Assembly (NCBI RefSeq): GCF_048773025.1
Contig: NC_133555.1
Coordinates: 56,181,206 to 56,245,205, forward strand
Direction: 5' to 3'
DNA from: Camelus bactrianus
Lineage: Eukaryota > Chordata > Mammalia > Artiodactyla > Camelidae
DNA length: 64,000 nt
A model generated the notes under the pieces. That model ran no database searches, was not told the origin of the DNA, and saw only the letters and a program-made list of their open reading frames with translations. Numbering within the stretch: the first letter of the stretch is position 1; the number at the start of each line of letters is the position of its first letter. Shown piece by piece: positions 49,541-62,485 of this stretch. The position numbers and the translations under genes were made by a program.

Positions 49541-52278
49541 GTGAAACCGAGTTGGAGCTTGTACCTCCCCATATATATGTATGGAATGGAGTTTGCAACT
49601 GAAAAGGAACTTTGTGTTCCCAACAAGCTGGGTGAAGGACGGCTTTCACACACATTTATCTCTCAGAACTGAGAAATGGAGAGACGTTCGTTCATCTAGC
49701 ACCAAGGGAACGGTTTGCAGGAGACACTTTTTCTCTGCTTTCTCAGTCCGTTTCCTAGTGCCGGTTTGAATTTCCAGCAGATTTCACTGTGAAAACGAGT
49801 TGGTGCTTGTACCTCCCCATATATATGTATGGAATGGTGTTTGCAACTGAAAAGAAACTTTGTGTTGCCAAAAAGCTAGGTGAAGTGCGGCTTTAGCACA
49901 CACTTATCTCTCAGAACTGAGCAAGTGGAGAGACGTTCGTTCATCTAGCAACAAGGGAACGGTTTGCTGGAGACACTTTATCTCTGCTTTCTCAGTCTGT
50001 TTCCTAGTGCCGGTTAGAAGTTCCTGCAGTTTTCACTGTGAAAACGAGTTGGAGCTTGTACCTCCCCATATATATGTATGAAATGGAGTTTGCAACTGAA
50101 AAGAAACTTTGTGTTCCCAACAAGCTACGTGAAGGACGGCTTTCACACACACTTATCTCTCAGAACTGAGCAAGTGGAGAGACGTTCGTTCATCTAGCAC
50201 CAAGGGAACGGTTTGCAGGAGACACATTTTCTCTGATTTCTCAGTCTGTTTCCTAGTGCCGGTTTGAAGTTCCTGCAGTTTTCACTGTGAAACCGATTTG
50301 GAGCTTTTACCTCCCCATATATATGTATGGAATGGAGTTTGCAACTGAAAAGAAACTTTGTGTTCCCAACAAGTTAGGTGAAGGACGGCTTTCACACACA
50401 CTTATCTCTCAGAACTGAGCAAGTGGAGAGACGTTCGTTCATCTAGCACAAAGGGAACGGTGTGCAGGAGACACTTTTTCTCTGCTTTCTCAGTCTGTTT
50501 CCTAGTGCCGGTTTGAAGTTCCTGCAGTTTTCACTGTAAAACCGAGTTGGAGCTAGTACCTACCCATATATATGTATGGAATGGAGTTTGCAACTGAAAA
50601 GAAACTTTGTGTTCCCAACAAGCTAGGTGAAGGACGGCTTTCACACACGCTTATCTCTCAGAACTGAGCAAGTGGAGAGACTTTCGTTCATCTAGCACCA
50701 AGGGAACGTTATGCAGGAGACACTTTTTCTCTGCTTTCTCAGTCTGTTTTCTAGTGCCGGTTTGAAGTTCCTGCAGTTTTCACTGTAAAATCGAGTTGGA
50801 GCTAGTACCTCCCCATATATATGTATGGAATGGAGTTTGCAACTGAAAAGAAACTTTGTGTTCCCAACAAGCTAGTTGAAGGACGGCTTTCACACACGCT
50901 AAATTCTCGGAACTGAGCAAGTGGAGAGAAGTTCGTTCATCTAGCACCAAGGGAACGGGTTGCAGGGGACACTTATTCTCTGCTTTCTCAGTCTGTTTCC
51001 TAGTGCCGGTTTGAAGTTCCTGCAGTTTTCACTGTAAAACAGAGTTGGAGCTAGTACCTCATCATATATATGTATGGAGTGGGTTTTGCAACTGAAAAGA
51101 AACTTTGTGTTCCCAACAAGCTAGGTGAAGGACGGCTTTCACACACACTTATCTCACAGAACTGAGCAAGTGGAGATACGTTCGTTCATCTAGCACCAAG
51201 GGAACGGGTTGCAGGAGACACATTTTCTCTGCTTTCTCAGTCTGTTTCCTAGTGCCGGTTTGAAGTTCCTGCAGTTTTCACTGTGAAACCGAGTTGGAGC
51301 TTGTACCTCCCCATATATATGTATGGAATGGAGTTTGCAACTGAAAAGAAAATTTGTGTTCCCAACAAGCTAGGTGAAGGACGGCTTTCACACACACTTA
51401 TCTCTCAGAACTGAGCAAGTGGAGAGACGTTCGTTCATCTAGCACCAAGGGAACGGTTTGCAGGAGACACTTTTTCTCTGCTTTCTCAGTCCGTTTCCTA
51501 GTCACGGTTTGAAGTTCCTGCAGTTTTCACTGTGAAAACGAGTTGGAGCTTGTACCTCCCCATATATATGTATGGAATGAAGTTTGCAACTGAAAAGAAA
51601 CTTTGTGTTCCCAACAAGCTAGGTGAAGGACGGCTTTAGCACACACTTACCTCTCAGAACTGAGCAAGTGGAGAGACGTTCGTTCATCTACCATCAAGGG
51701 AACGGTTTGCAGGGGATACTTTTTCTGTGCTTTCTCAGTCTGTTTCCTAGTGCCGGTTTGAAGTTCCTGCAGTTTTCACTGTAAAACAGAGTTGGAGCTA
51801 GTACCTCCCCATATATATGTATGGAGTGGGTTTTGCAACTGAAAAGAAACTTTGTGTTCCCAACAAGCTAGGTGAAGGACGGCTTTCACACACACTTATC
51901 TCTCAGAACTGAGCAAGTGGAGATACGTTCGTTCATCTAGCACCAAGGGAACGGTTTGCAGGAGACACTTTTTCTCTGCTTTCTCAGTCTGTTTCCTAGT
52001 GCCGGTTTGAAGTTTCTGCAGTTTTCACTGTAAAACCGAGTTGGAGCTAGTACCTCCCCATATATATGTATGTAATGGAGTTTGCAACTGAAAAGAAAGT
52101 TTGTGTTCCCAACAAGCTAGTTGAAGGATGGCTTTCACACACACTTATCTCTCAGAACTGAGCAAGTGGAGAGACGTTCGTTCATCTAGCACCAAGGGAA
52201 CGGTTTGCAGGAGACAATTTTTCTCTGCTTTCTCAGTCTGTTTCCTAGTGCCGGTTTGAAGTTCCTGCAGTTTTCACT
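49541..52278. repeat. 11-monomer HOR, copy 2 (2,738 bp)
   Basis: Same order as 47052-49540 with separate TTGCCAAAAAG (49789) and GCTACGTG (50038) monomers. Rare marks GAACGTTATGCAGG (+2,738), TACCTCATCATATA (+2,738) and GTCACGG confirm register. A private CTGTTTTCTAGTG occurs near 50748. Confidence 0.93.
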
Positions 52279-55200
52279 GTAAAACCGAGTTGGAGCTAGT
52301 ACCTCCCCATATATATGTATGGAATGGAGTTTGCAACTGAAAAGAAAGTTTGTGTTCCCAACAAGCTAGTTGAAGGATGGCTTTCACACACACTTATCTC
52401 TCAGAAGTGAGCAAGTTGAGAGACGTTCGTTCATCTAGCACCAAGGGAACGGGTTGCAGGGGACACATTTTCTCTGCTTTCTCAGTCTGTTTCCTAGTGC
52501 CGGTTTGAAGTTCCTGCAGTTTTCACTGTGAAACCGAGTTGGAGCTTGTACCTCCCCATATATATGTATTGAATGGAGTTTGCAACTGAAAAGAAAATTT
52601 GTGTTCCCAACAAGCTAGGTGAAGGACGGCTTTCACACACACTTATCTCTCAGAACTGAGCAAGTGGAGAGACGTTCGTTCATCTAGCACCAAGGGAACG
52701 TGTTGCAGGAGACACTTTTTCTCTGCTTTCTCAGTCCGTTTCCTAGTGCCGGTTTGTAGTTCCTGCAGTTTTCACTGTGAAAACGAGTTGGAGCTTGTAC
52801 CTCCCCATATATATGTATGGAATGGAGTTTGCAACTGAAAAGAAACTTTGTGTTCCCAACAAGCTAGGTGAAGGACGGCTTTAGCACACACTTATCTCTC
52901 AGAACTGAGCAAGTGGAGAGACTTTCGTTCATATAGCATCAAGGGAACGGTTTGCAGGAGACACTTTTTCTCTGCTTTCTCAGTCTGTTTCCTAGTGCCG
53001 GTTTGAAGTTCCTGCTGTTTTCACTGTAAAACAGAGTTGGAGCTAGTACCTCCCCATATATATGTATGGAGTGGGTTTTGCAACTGAAAAGAAACTTTGT
53101 GTTCCCAACAAGCTAGGTGAAGGACGGCTTTCACACACACTTATCTCTCAGAACTGAGCAAGTGGAGATACGTTCGTTCATCTAGCACCAAGGGAACGGT
53201 TTGCAGGAGACACTTTTTCTCTGCTTTCTCAGTCTGTTTCCTAGTGCCGGTTTGAAGTTTCTGCAGTTTTCACTGTAAAACCGAGTTGGAGCTAGTACCT
53301 CCCCATATATATGTATGGAATGGAGTTTGCAACTGAAAAGAAAGTTTGTGTTCCCAACAAGCTAGTTGAAGGATGGCTTTCACACACACTTAACTCTCAG
53401 AACTGAGCAAGTGGAGAGACGTTCGTTCATCTAGCACCAAGGGAACGGGTTGCAGGAGACACATTTTCTCTGCTTTCTCAGTCTGTTTCCTAGTGCCGGG
53501 TTGAAGTTCCTGCAGTTTTCACTGTGAAACCGAGTTGGAGCTTGTACCTCCCCATATATATGTATGGAATGGAGTTTGCAACTGAAAAGAAAATTTGTGT
53601 TCCCAACAAGCTAGGTGAAGGACGGCTTTCACACACACTTATCTCTCAGAACTGAGCAAGTGGAGAGACGTTCGTTCATCTAGCACCAAGGGAACGGTTT
53701 GCAGGAGACACTTTTTCTCTGCTTTCTCAGTCCGTTTCCTAGTGCCGGTTTGAAGTTCCTGCAGTTTTCACTGTGAAAACGAGTTGGAACTTGTACCTCT
53801 CCATATATATGTATGGAATGGAGTTTGCAACTGAAAAGAAACTTTGTGTTCCCAACAAGCTAGGTGAAGGACGGCTTTCACACACACTTATCTCTCAGAA
53901 CTGAGCAAGTGGAGAGACGTTCGTTCATCTAGCACCAAGGGAACGGTTTGCAGGAGACACTTTTTCTCTGCTTTCTCAGTCCGTTTCCTAGTGCCGGTTT
54001 GTAGTTCCTGCAGTTTTCACTGTGAAAACGAGTTGGAGCTTGTACCTCCCCATATATATGTATGGAATGGAGTTTGCAACTGAAAAGAAACTTTGTGTTC
54101 CCAACAAGCTAGTTGAAGGATGGCTTTCACACACACTTATCTCTCAGAACTGAGCAAGTGGAGAGACGTGCGTTCATCTAGCACCAAGGGAACGGGTTGC
54201 AGGTGACACATTTTCTCTGCTTTCTCAGTCTGTTTCCTAGTGCCGGGTTGAAGTTCCTGCAGTTTTCACTGTGAAACCGAGTTGGAGCTTGTACCTCCCC
54301 ATATATATGTATGGAATGGAGTTTGCAACTGAAAAGAAAATTTGTGTTCCCAACAAGCTAGGTGAAGGACGGCTTTCACACACAATTATCTCTCAGAACT
54401 GAGCAAGTGGAGAGACGTTCGTTCATCTAGCACCAAGGGAACGGTTTGCAGGAGACACTTTTTCTCTGCTTTCTCAGTCCGTTTCCTAGTGCCGGTTTGA
54501 AGTTACTGCAGTTTTCACTGTGAAAACGAGTTGGAACTTCTACCTCTCCATATATATGTATGGAATGGAGTTTGCAACTGAAAAGAAACTTTGTGTTCCC
54601 AACAAGCTAGGTGAAGGACGGCTTTAGCACACACTTATCTCTCAGAACTGAGCAAGTGGAGAGACGTTCGTTCATCTAGCATCAAGGGAACGGTTTGCAG
54701 GAGACACTTTTTCTCTGCTTTCTCAGTCTGTTTCCTAGTCCCGGTTTGAAGTTCCTGCAGTTTTCACTGTAAAACAGAGTTGGAGCTAGTACCTCCCCAT
54801 ATATATGTATGGAGTGGGTTTTGCAACTGAAAAGAAACTTTGTGTTCCCAACAAGCTAGGTGAAGGACGGCTTTCACACACACTTATCTCTCAGAACTGA
54901 GCAAGTGGAGATACGTTCGTTCATCTAGCACCAAGGGAACGGTTTGCAGGAGACACTTTTTCTCTGCTTTCTCAGTCTGTTTCCTAGTGCCGGTTTGAAG
55001 TTCCTGCAGTTTTCACTGTAAACCCGTGTTGGAGCTAGTACCTCCCCATATATATGTATGGAATGGAGTTTGCAACTGAAAAGAAAGTTTGTGTTCCCAA
55101 CAAGCTAGTTGAAAGATGGCTTTCACACACACTTATCTCTCAGAACTGAGCAAGTGGAGAGACGTTCTTTCATCTAGCACCAAGGGAACGGGTTGCAGGA

Positions 55201-56760
55201 GACACTTTTTCTCTGCTTTCTCAGTATGTTTCCTAGTGCCGGTTTGAATTTCCTGCAGTTTTCACTGTAAAACCGAGTTGGAGCTAGTACCTCCCCATAT
55301 ATATGTATGGAATGGAGTTTGCTACTGAAAAGAAACTTTGTGTTCCCAACAAGCTTAGTGAAGTACGGCTTTCACACACATTTATCTCTGAGAACTGAGC
55401 AAGTGGAGAGACGTTCGTTCATCTAGCACCAAGGGAACGGGTTGCAGGAGACACATTTTCTCTGCTTTCTCAGTCTGTTTCCTAGTGCCGGTTTGAAGTT
55501 CCTGCAGTTTTCACTGTGAAACCGAGTTGGAGCTTGTACCTCCCCATATATTTGTATGGAATGGAGTTTGCAACTGAAAAGAAAATTTGTGTTCCCAACA
55601 AGCTAGGTGAAGGATGGCTTTCACACACACTTATCTCTCAGAACTGAGCAAGTGGAGATACGTTCGTTCATCTAGCACCAAGGGAACGGGTTGCAGGAGA
55701 CACATTTTCTCTGCTTTCTCAGTCTGTTTCCTAGTGCCGGTTTGAAGTTCCTGCAGTTTTCACTGTGAAACCGAGTTGGAGCTTGTACCTCCCCATATAT
55801 ATGTATGGAATGGAGTTTGCAACTGAAAAGAAAATTTGTGTTCCCAACAAGCTAGGTGAAGGACGGCTTTCACACACACTTATCTCTCAGAACTGAGCAA
55901 GTGGAGAGACGTTCGTTCATCTAGCACCAAGGGAACGGTTTGCAGGAGACACTTTTTCTCTGCTTTCTCAGTCCGTTTCCTAGTCACGGTTTGAAGTTCC
56001 TGCAGTTTTCACTGTGAAAACGAGTTGGAGCTTGTACCTCCCCATATATATGTATGGAATGGAGTTTGCAACTGAAAAGAAACTTTGTGTTCCCAACAAG
56101 CTAGGTGAAGGACGGCTTTAGCACACACTTACCTCTCAGAACTGAGCAAGTGGAGAGACGTTCGTTCATCTAGCATCAAGGGAACGGTTTGCAGGGGATA
56201 CATTTTCTGTGCTTTCTCAGTCTGTTTCCTAGTGCCGGTTTGAAGTTCCTGCAGTTTTCACTGTAAAATAGAGTTGGAGCTAGTACCTCCCCATATATAT
56301 GTATGGAGTGGGTTTTGCAACTGAAAAGAAACTTTGTGTTCCCAACAAGCTAGGTGAAGGACGGCTTTCACACACACTTATCTCTCAGAACTGAGCAAGT
56401 GGAGATACGTTCGTTCATCTAGCACCAAGGGAACGGTTTGCAGGAGACACTTTTTCTCTGCTTTCTCAGTCTGTTTCCTAGTGCCGGTTTGAAGTTTCTG
56501 CAGTTTTCACTGTAAAACCGAGTTGGAGCTAGTACCTCCCCATATATATGTATGTAATGGAGTTTGCAACTGAAAAGAAAGTTTGTGTTCCCAACAAGCA
56601 AGTTGAAGGATGGCTTTCACACACACTTATCTCTCAGAACTGAGCAAGTGGAGAGACGTTCGTTCATCTAGCACCAAGGGAACGGTTTGCAGGAGACAAT
56701 TTTTCTCTGCTTTCTCAGTCTGTTTCCTAGTGCCGGTTTGAAGTTTCTGCAGTTTTCACT
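52279..56760. repeat. 18-monomer segment with repeating four- to five-type order
   Basis: Begins with the rare TCTCAGAAGTGAGCAAGTTGAG monomer, which recurs at +4,482. Inside, the cycle TGGAGTGGG with GAGATACG, then AAAGTTTG with GAAGGATGG, then GAAACCGAG with AAAATTTG, then GAAAACGAG (often with TTTAGCAC) recurs several times with insertions and losses of single monomers. Rare marks: GGAACTTGTACCTCTCC near 53787, GACGTGCG near 54167, TAAACCCGTG near 55020, CATATATTTGTATGG near 55546. Confidence 0.87.
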
Positions 56761-59248
56761 GTAAAACCGAGTTGGAGCTAGTACCTCCCCATATATATGT
56801 ATGGAATGGAGTTTGCAACTGAAAAGAAAGTTTGTGTTCCCAACAAGCTAGTTGAAGGATGGCTTTCACACACACTTATCTCTCAGAAGTGAGCAAGTTG
56901 AGAGACGTTCGTTCATCTAGCACCAAGGGAACGGGTTGCAGGGGACACATTTTCTCTGCTTTCTCAGTCTGTTTCCTAGTGCCGGTTTGAAGTTCCTGCA
57001 GTTTTCACTGTGAAACCGAGTTGGAGCTTGTACCTCCCCATATATATGTATGGAATGGAGTTTGCAACTGAAAAGAAAATTTGTGTTCCCAACAAGCTAG
57101 GTGAAGGACGGCTTTCACACACACTTATCTCTCAGAACTGAGCAAGTGGAGAGACGTTCGTTCATCTAGCACCAAGGGAACGGTTTGCAGGAGACACTTT
57201 TTCTCTGCTTTCTCAGTCCGTTTCCTAGTGCCGGTTTGAAGTTCCTGCAGTTTTCACTGTGAAAACGAGTTGGAACTTGTACCTCTCCATATATATGTAT
57301 GGAATGGAGTTTGCAACTGAAAAGAAACTTTGTGTTCCCAACAAGCTAGGTGAAGGACGGCTTTCACACACACTTATCTCTCAGAACTGAGCAAGTGGAG
57401 AGACGTTCTTTCATCTAGCACCAAGGGAACGGTTTGCAGGAGACACTTTTTCTCTGCTTTCTCAGTCCGTTTCCTAGTGCCGGTTTGTAGTTCCTGCAGT
57501 TTTCACTGTGAAAACGAGTTGGAGCTTGTACCTCCCCATATATATGTATGGAATGGAGTTTGCAACTGAAAAGAAACTTTGTGTTCCCAACAAGCTAGGT
57601 GAAGGACGGCTTTAGCACACACTTATCTCTCAGAACTGAGCAAGTGGAGAGACTTTCGTTCATCTAGCATCAAGGGAACGGTTTGCAGGAGACACTTTTT
57701 CTCTGCTTTCTCAGTCTGTTTCCTAGTGCCGGTTTGAAGTTTCTGCAGTTTTCACTGTAAAACCGAGTTGGAGCTAGTACCTCCCCATATATATGTATGG
57801 AATGGAGTTTGCAACTGAAAAGAAAGTTTGTGTTCCCAACAAGCTAGTTGAAGAATGGCTTTCACACACACTTATCTCTCAGAACTGAGCAAGTGGAGAG
57901 ACGTTCGTTCATCTAGCACCAAGGGAACGGGTTGCAGGAGACACATTTTCTCTGCTTTCTCAGTCTGTTTCCTAGTGCCGGGTTGAAGTTCCTGCAGTTT
58001 TCACTGTGAAACCGAGTTGGAGCTTGTACCTCCCCATATATATGTATGGAATGGAGTTTGCAACTGAAAAGAAAATTTGTGTTCCCAACAAGCTAGGTGA
58101 AGGACGGCTTTCACACACAATTATCTCTCAGAACTGAGCAAGTGGAGAGACGTTTTTTCATCTAGCACCAAGGGAACGGTTTGCAGGAGACACTTTTTCT
58201 CTGCTTTCTCAGTCCGTTTCCTAGTGCCGGTTTGAAGTTCCTGCAGTTTTCACTGTGAAAACGAGTTGGAACTTCTACCTCTCCATATATATGTATGGAA
58301 TGGAGTTTGCAACTGAAAAGAAACTTTGTGTTCCCAACAAGCTAGGTGAAGGACGGCTTTAGCACACACTTATCTCTCAGAACTGAGCAAGTGGAGAGAC
58401 GTTCGTTCATCTAGCATCAAGGGAACGGTTTGCAGGAGACACTTTTTCTCTGCTTTCTCAGTCTGTTTCCTAGTCCCGGTTTGAAGTTCCTGCAGTTTTC
58501 ACTGTAAACAGAGTTGGAGCTAGTACCTCCCCATATATATGTATGGAGTGGGTTTTGCAACTGAAAAGAAACTTTGTGTTCCCAACAAGCTAGGTGAAGG
58601 ACGGCTTTCACACACACTTATCTCTCAGAACTGAGCAAGTGGAGATACGTTCGTTCATCTAGCACCAAGGGAACGGTTTGCATGAGACACTTTTTCTCTG
58701 CTTTCTCAGTCTGTTTCCTAGTGCCGGTTTGAAGTTCCTGCAGTTTTCACTGTAAACCCGTGTTGGAGCTAGTACCTCCCCATATATATGTATGGAATGG
58801 AGTTTGCAACTGAAAAGAAAGTTTGTGTTCCCAACAAGCTAGTTGAAAGATGGCTTTCACACACACTTATCTCTCAGAACTGAGCAAGTGGAGAGACGTT
58901 CTTTCATCTAGCACCAAGGGAACGGGTTGCAGGAGACACTTTTTCTCTGCTTTCTCAGTATGTTTCCTAGTGCCGGTTTGAATTTCCTGCAGTTTTCACT
59001 GTAAAACCGAGTTGGAGCTAGTACCTCCCCATATATATGTATGGAATGGAGTTTGCTACTGAAAAGAAACTTTGTGTTCCCAACAAGCTAGGTGAAGGAC
59101 GGCTTTCACACACATTTATCTCTGAGAACTGAGCAAGTGGAGAGACGTTCGTTCATCTAGCACCAAGGGAACGGGTTGCAGGAGACACTTTTTCTCTGCA
59201 TTCTCAGTCTGTTTCCTAGTTCCGGTTTGAAGTTCCTGCAGTTTTCAC
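56761..59248. repeat. Second, shorter version of the preceding segment
   Basis: Starts with the TCTCAGAAGTGAG monomer and repeats GGAACTTGTACCTCTCC (57270 region), GGAACTTCTACCTCTCC (58266 region, +3,737 from 54529), TAAACCCGTG (58754 region, +3,737) and CATTTATCTCTGAGAAC (about 59115). Offsets of 4,482, 3,484 and 3,737 bp in turn show that three monomers were lost or gained relative to 52279-56760. At 58504-58510 one A is missing (GTAAACAGAG). Confidence 0.86.
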
Positions 59249-61489
59249 TGTCAAACCGAGTTGGAGCTAGTACCTCCCCTTATATATGTAAGGAATGGAG
59301 TTTGCAACTGAAAAGAAACTTTGTGTTCCCAACAAGCTAGATGAAGGACGGCTTTCACACACACATATCTCTCAGAACTGAGCAAGTGGAGAGACGTTCG
59401 TTCATCTAGCACCAAGGGAATGGTTTGCAGGAGACACTTTTTCTCTGGTTTCTCAGTCTGTTTCCTAGTGCCGGTTTGAAGTTCCTGCAGTTTTCACTGT
59501 GAAACGGAGTTGGAGCTTGTACCTCCCCATATATATGTATGGATAGGGGTTTGCAACTGAAAAGAAACTTTGTGTTCCCAACAAGCTAGGTGAAGGACGG
59601 CTTTCACACACACTTATCTCTCAGAACTGAGCAAGTGGAGAGACGCTCGTTCATCTAGCACCAAGGGAACGGTTTGCAAGGGACACTTTTTCTCTGCTTT
59701 CTCAGTCTGTTTCCTAGTGCCGGTTTGAAGTTCCTGCAGTTTTCACTGTAAAACCGAGTTGCAGCTAGTACCTCCCCATATATATGTATGGAATGGATTT
59801 TGCAACTGAAAAGAATGTTTGTGTTCCCAACAAGTTACTTGAAGGATGGCTTTCACACACACATATCTCTCAGAACGGAGCAAGTGGAGAGACGTTCGTT
59901 CATCTAGCACCAAGGGAACGGGTTGCAGGAAACACTTTTTCTCTGCTTTCTCAGTCTGTTTCCTAGTGCCGGTTTGAAGTTCCTGCAGTTTTCTCTGTGA
60001 AACAGATTTGGAGCTTGTACCTCCCCATATATATGTATGGAATGGAGTTTGCAACTGAAAAGAAACTTTGTGTTCACAACAAGCTAAGTGAAGGACGGCT
60101 TTCACACACACATATCTCTCAGAACTGAGCAAGTGGAGAGACGTTCGTTCATCTAGCACAAAGGGAACGGTGTGCAGGAGACACTTTTTCTCTGCTTTCT
60201 CAGTCTGTTTCCTATTGCCGGTTTGAAGTTCCTGCAGTTTTCACTGTAAAACCGAGTTGGAGCTAGTACCTCCCCATATATATGTATGGAATGGAGTTTG
60301 CAACTGAAAAGAAACTTTGTGTTCCCAACAAGCTAGGTGAAGGACGGCTTTCACACACGCTTATCTCTCAGAACTGAGCAAGTGGAGAGACTTTCGTTCA
60401 TCTAGCACCAAGGGAACGTTTTGCAGGAGACACTATTTCTCTGCTTTCTCATCTGTTTCCTAGTGCCGGTTTGAAGTTCCTGCAGTTTTCACTGTAAAAT
60501 CGAGTTGGAGCTAGTACCTCCCCATATATATGTATGGAATGGAGTTTGCAACTGAAAAGAAACTTTGTGTTCCCAACAAGCTAGGTGAAGGACGGCTTTC
60601 ACACACGCTAACCTCTCGGAACTGAGCAAGTGGAGAGAAGTTCGTTCATCTAGCACCAAGGGAACGGGTTGCAGGAGACACTTATTCTCTGCTTTCTCAG
60701 TCTGTTTCCTAGTGCCGGTTTGAAGTTCCTGCAGTTTTCACTGTAAAACAGATTTGGAGCTAGTACCTCATCATATATATGTATGGAGTGGGTTTTGCAA
60801 CTGAAAAGAAACTTTGTGTTCCCAACAAGCTAGGTGAAGGACGGCTTTCACACACACTTATCTCTCAGAACTGAGCAAGTGGAGATACGTTCGTTCATCT
60901 AGCACCAAGGGAACGGTTTGCAGGAGACACTATTTCTCTGCTTTCTCAATCTGTTTCCTAGTGCCGGTTAGAAGTTCCTGCAGTTTTCACTGTAAAACCG
61001 AGTTGGAGCTAGTACCTCACCATATATATGTATGGAATGGAGTTTGCAACTGAAAAGAAAGTTTGTGTTCCCAACAAGCTAGTTGAAGGATGGCTTTCAC
61101 ACACACTTATCTCTCAGAACTGAGCAAGTGGAGAGACGTTCGTTCATCTAGCACCAAGGGAACGGGTTTCAGGAGACACATTTTCTCTGCTTTCTCAGTC
61201 TGTTTCCTAGTGCCGGTTTGTAGTTCCTGCAGTTTTCACTGTGAAACCGAGTTGGAGCTTGTACCTCCCCATATATATGTATGGAATGGAGTTTGCAACT
61301 GAAAAGAAAATTTGTGTTCCCAACAAGCTAGGTGAAGGACGGCTTTCACACACACTTATCTCTCAGAACTGAGCAAGTGGAGAGACGTTCGTTCATCTAG
61401 CACCAAGGGAACGGTTTGCAGGGGAAACTTTTTCTCTGCTTTCTCAGTCCGTTTCCTAGTGCCGGTTTGAAGTTCCTGCAGTTTTCACT
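59249..61489. repeat. Patch of central-region monomer types
   Basis: CAAACCGAG with CCCCTTATATATG (about 59249), CTCTGGTTTCTC (59450 region) and GGATAGGGG resemble monomers of 18.4-34 kb, not the neighbours on either side. 59748-60991 is the distant partner of 35103-36347. After about 60992 AAAGTTTG and AAAATTTG monomers return. Confidence 0.84.
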
Positions 61490-62485
61490 GTAAAACAGAG
61501 TTGGAGCTAGTACCTCACCATATATATGTATGGAGTGGGTTTTGCAACTGAAAAGAAACTTTGTGTTCCCAACAAGCTAGGTGAAGGACGGCTTTCACAC
61601 ACACTTATCTCTCAGAACTGAGCAAGTGGAGATACGTTCGTTCATCTAGCACCAAGGGAAGGGTTTGCAGGAGACAATTTTTCTCTGCTTTCTCAGTCTG
61701 TTTCCTAGTGCCGGTTTGAAGTTCCTGCAGTTTTCACTGTAAAACCGAGTTGGAGCTAGTACCTCCCCATATATATGTATGGAATGGAGTTTGCAACTGA
61801 AAAGAAAGTTTGTGTTCCCAACAAGCTAGTTGAAGGATGGCTTTCACACACACTTATCTCTCAGAACTGTGCAAGTGGAGAGACGTTCGTTCATCTAGCA
61901 CCAAGGGAACGGGTTGCAGGAGACACATTTTCTCTGCTTTCTCAGTCTGTTTCCTAGTGCCGTTTTGAAGTTCCTGCAGTTTTCACTGTGAAACCGAGTT
62001 GGAGCTTGTACCTCCCCATATATATGTATGGAATGGAGTTTGCAACTGAAAAGAAAATTTGTGTTCCCAACAAGCTAGGTGAAGGACGGCTTTCACACAC
62101 ACTTATCTCTCAGAACTGAGCAAGTGGAGAGACGTTCGTTCATCTAGCACCAAGGGAACGGTTTGCAGGAGACACTTTTTCTCTGCTTTCTCAGTCCGTT
62201 TCCTAGTGCCGGTTTGAAGTTCCTGCAGTTTTCACTGTGAAAACGAGTTGGAGCTTCTACCTCCCCATATATATGTATGGAATGGAGTTTGCAACTGAAA
62301 AGAAACTTTGTGTTCCCAACAAGCTAGGTGAAGGACGGCTTTAGAACACACTTACCTCTCAGAACTGAGCAAGTGGAGAGACGTTCGTTCATCTAGCATC
62401 AAGGGAACGGTTTGCAGGGGACACTTTTTCTGTGCTTTCTCAGTCTGTTTCCTAGTGCCGGTTTGAAGTTCCTGCAGTTTTCACT
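61490..62485. repeat. 4-monomer HOR, copy 1 (996 bp)
   Basis: Order: ACAGAG with TGGAGTGGG and GAGATACG; TAAAACCGAG with AAAGTTTG and GAAGGATGG; GAAACCGAG with AAAATTTG; GAAAACGAG with TTTAGAACAC and CTTACC. The first monomer of the next copy begins exactly 996 bp later. Confidence 0.9.

Noticed and set aside
59743-60159. Longest minus-strand frame, 138 codons
   Set aside because: It spans more than one monomer only because a variant removes the stop codon in ACTTATC. It has no recognisable domain or signal peptide, and no gene context.
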